From: DATBMY01 sp036554605
Lineage (GTDB): Bacteria; Acidobacteriota; Blastocatellia; UBA7656
Direction: 5' to 3'
Assembly (NCBI GenBank): GCA_036554605.1
Contig: DATBMY010000336.1
Coordinates: 1-6,486 of the forward strand
DNA: 6,486 nt
Within the stretch, counting starts at the first letter, position 1; each line of letters starts with the position of its first letter. The notes under the pieces are model-generated. The model was not told the origin of the DNA. It made no database searches and worked only from the letters and a program-made list of their open reading frames with translations. This document shows positions 6,386 through 6,486 of this stretch, one piece after another. Position numbers and translations under genes: made by a program.

Positions 6386-6414
6386 ATGTAGGAACCTCGT
6401 AGCCGGGGCTACAT
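6386..6414 (+). repeat. Inverted repeat in the gap after malate synthase
   Basis: ATGTAG (6386-6391) and CTACAT (6409-6414) are perfect inverted copies. The 3' arm can instead pair closely with GTAGC (6399-6403) as GTAGC-CGGG-GCTAC. No T run follows, so it does not look like a terminator, and the message probably continues into the next gene. It may be an intercistronic hairpin that affects stability. Confidence 0.35.
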
Positions 6415-6455
6415 GTGACCGTATTAAGACCATATTCTATTTAAGGAGACGAGCG

Positions 6456-6486
6456 ATGAACAGCAACGAGCAAAAAGACGGTAAAG
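6456..6486 (+). CDS. Start of the next gene, possibly isocitrate lyase, cut by the window edge
   Basis: An ATG at 6456 begins MNSNEQKDGK and stays open to the window edge. AAGGAG (6443-6448) lies seven bases upstream, an excellent ribosome-binding site, so the start is well supported. Ten polar residues do not identify the protein. Isocitrate lyase (aceA) is the expected partner of malate synthase and often follows it directly, which makes it the leading guess from context alone. The 97-base gap contains an inverted repeat but no T-run terminator, so co-transcription with malate synthase is plausible. Confidence 0.6.
   Translation, partial: MNSNEQKDGK

Overview
The window is about 6.5 kb of bacterial chromosome with coding DNA near 57-60% G+C. 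The theme is carbon assimilation from two-carbon compounds. It holds an ATP-type PEP carboxykinase, an exported UshA-like protein, an IclR-family regulator and a malate synthase. A partial gene at the right edge has just its first ten codons visible. Signal peptides and a presumably periplasmic UshA-like protein suggest a Gram-negative-type aerobic heterotroph. My impression is Acidobacteriota or a similar soil lineage, but that rests on the general look of the proteins and is weak.

Layout, left to right. Bases 1-126 (minus strand) are the first 42 codons of an exported protein that runs off the left edge. Bases 127-885 hold no convincing gene. Part of this stretch (about 360-840) falls to about 40% G+C, and the part next to the exported gene carries several small, mutually exclusive hairpins. 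A clear intrinsic terminator (886-910) ends pckA (943-2511, minus), which has its own promoter candidate (2560-2588). Next on the minus strand are the UshA-like gene (2625-3653, or 3695 with an upstream ATG) and the IclR-family gene (3754-4554). A 244-bp divergent control region separates the regulator from malate synthase (4799-6358, plus). A ribosome-binding site and ten codons of the next gene close the window (6456 onward), plausibly isocitrate lyase.

How the genes fit together. Malate synthase, with isocitrate lyase if that is the cut-off gene, forms the glyoxylate shunt. It turns acetyl-CoA into C4 acids, and PEP carboxykinase then moves these into gluconeogenesis. The divergent IclR-type protein is the obvious candidate regulator. 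The intergenic region supports this: both directions have good promoter candidates with 17-bp spacers. GAAC-ended repeats are spaced by about whole helical turns across both promoters, and a separate 9+2+9 palindrome lies in the malate synthase leader.

There is no mobile element, CRISPR array, tRNA, rRNA or defence system that I can see. The most unusual items are the UshA-like protein, which has lost almost all expected metal ligands but carries a Cys-Asp-Cys motif, and the repeat array in the divergent control region.
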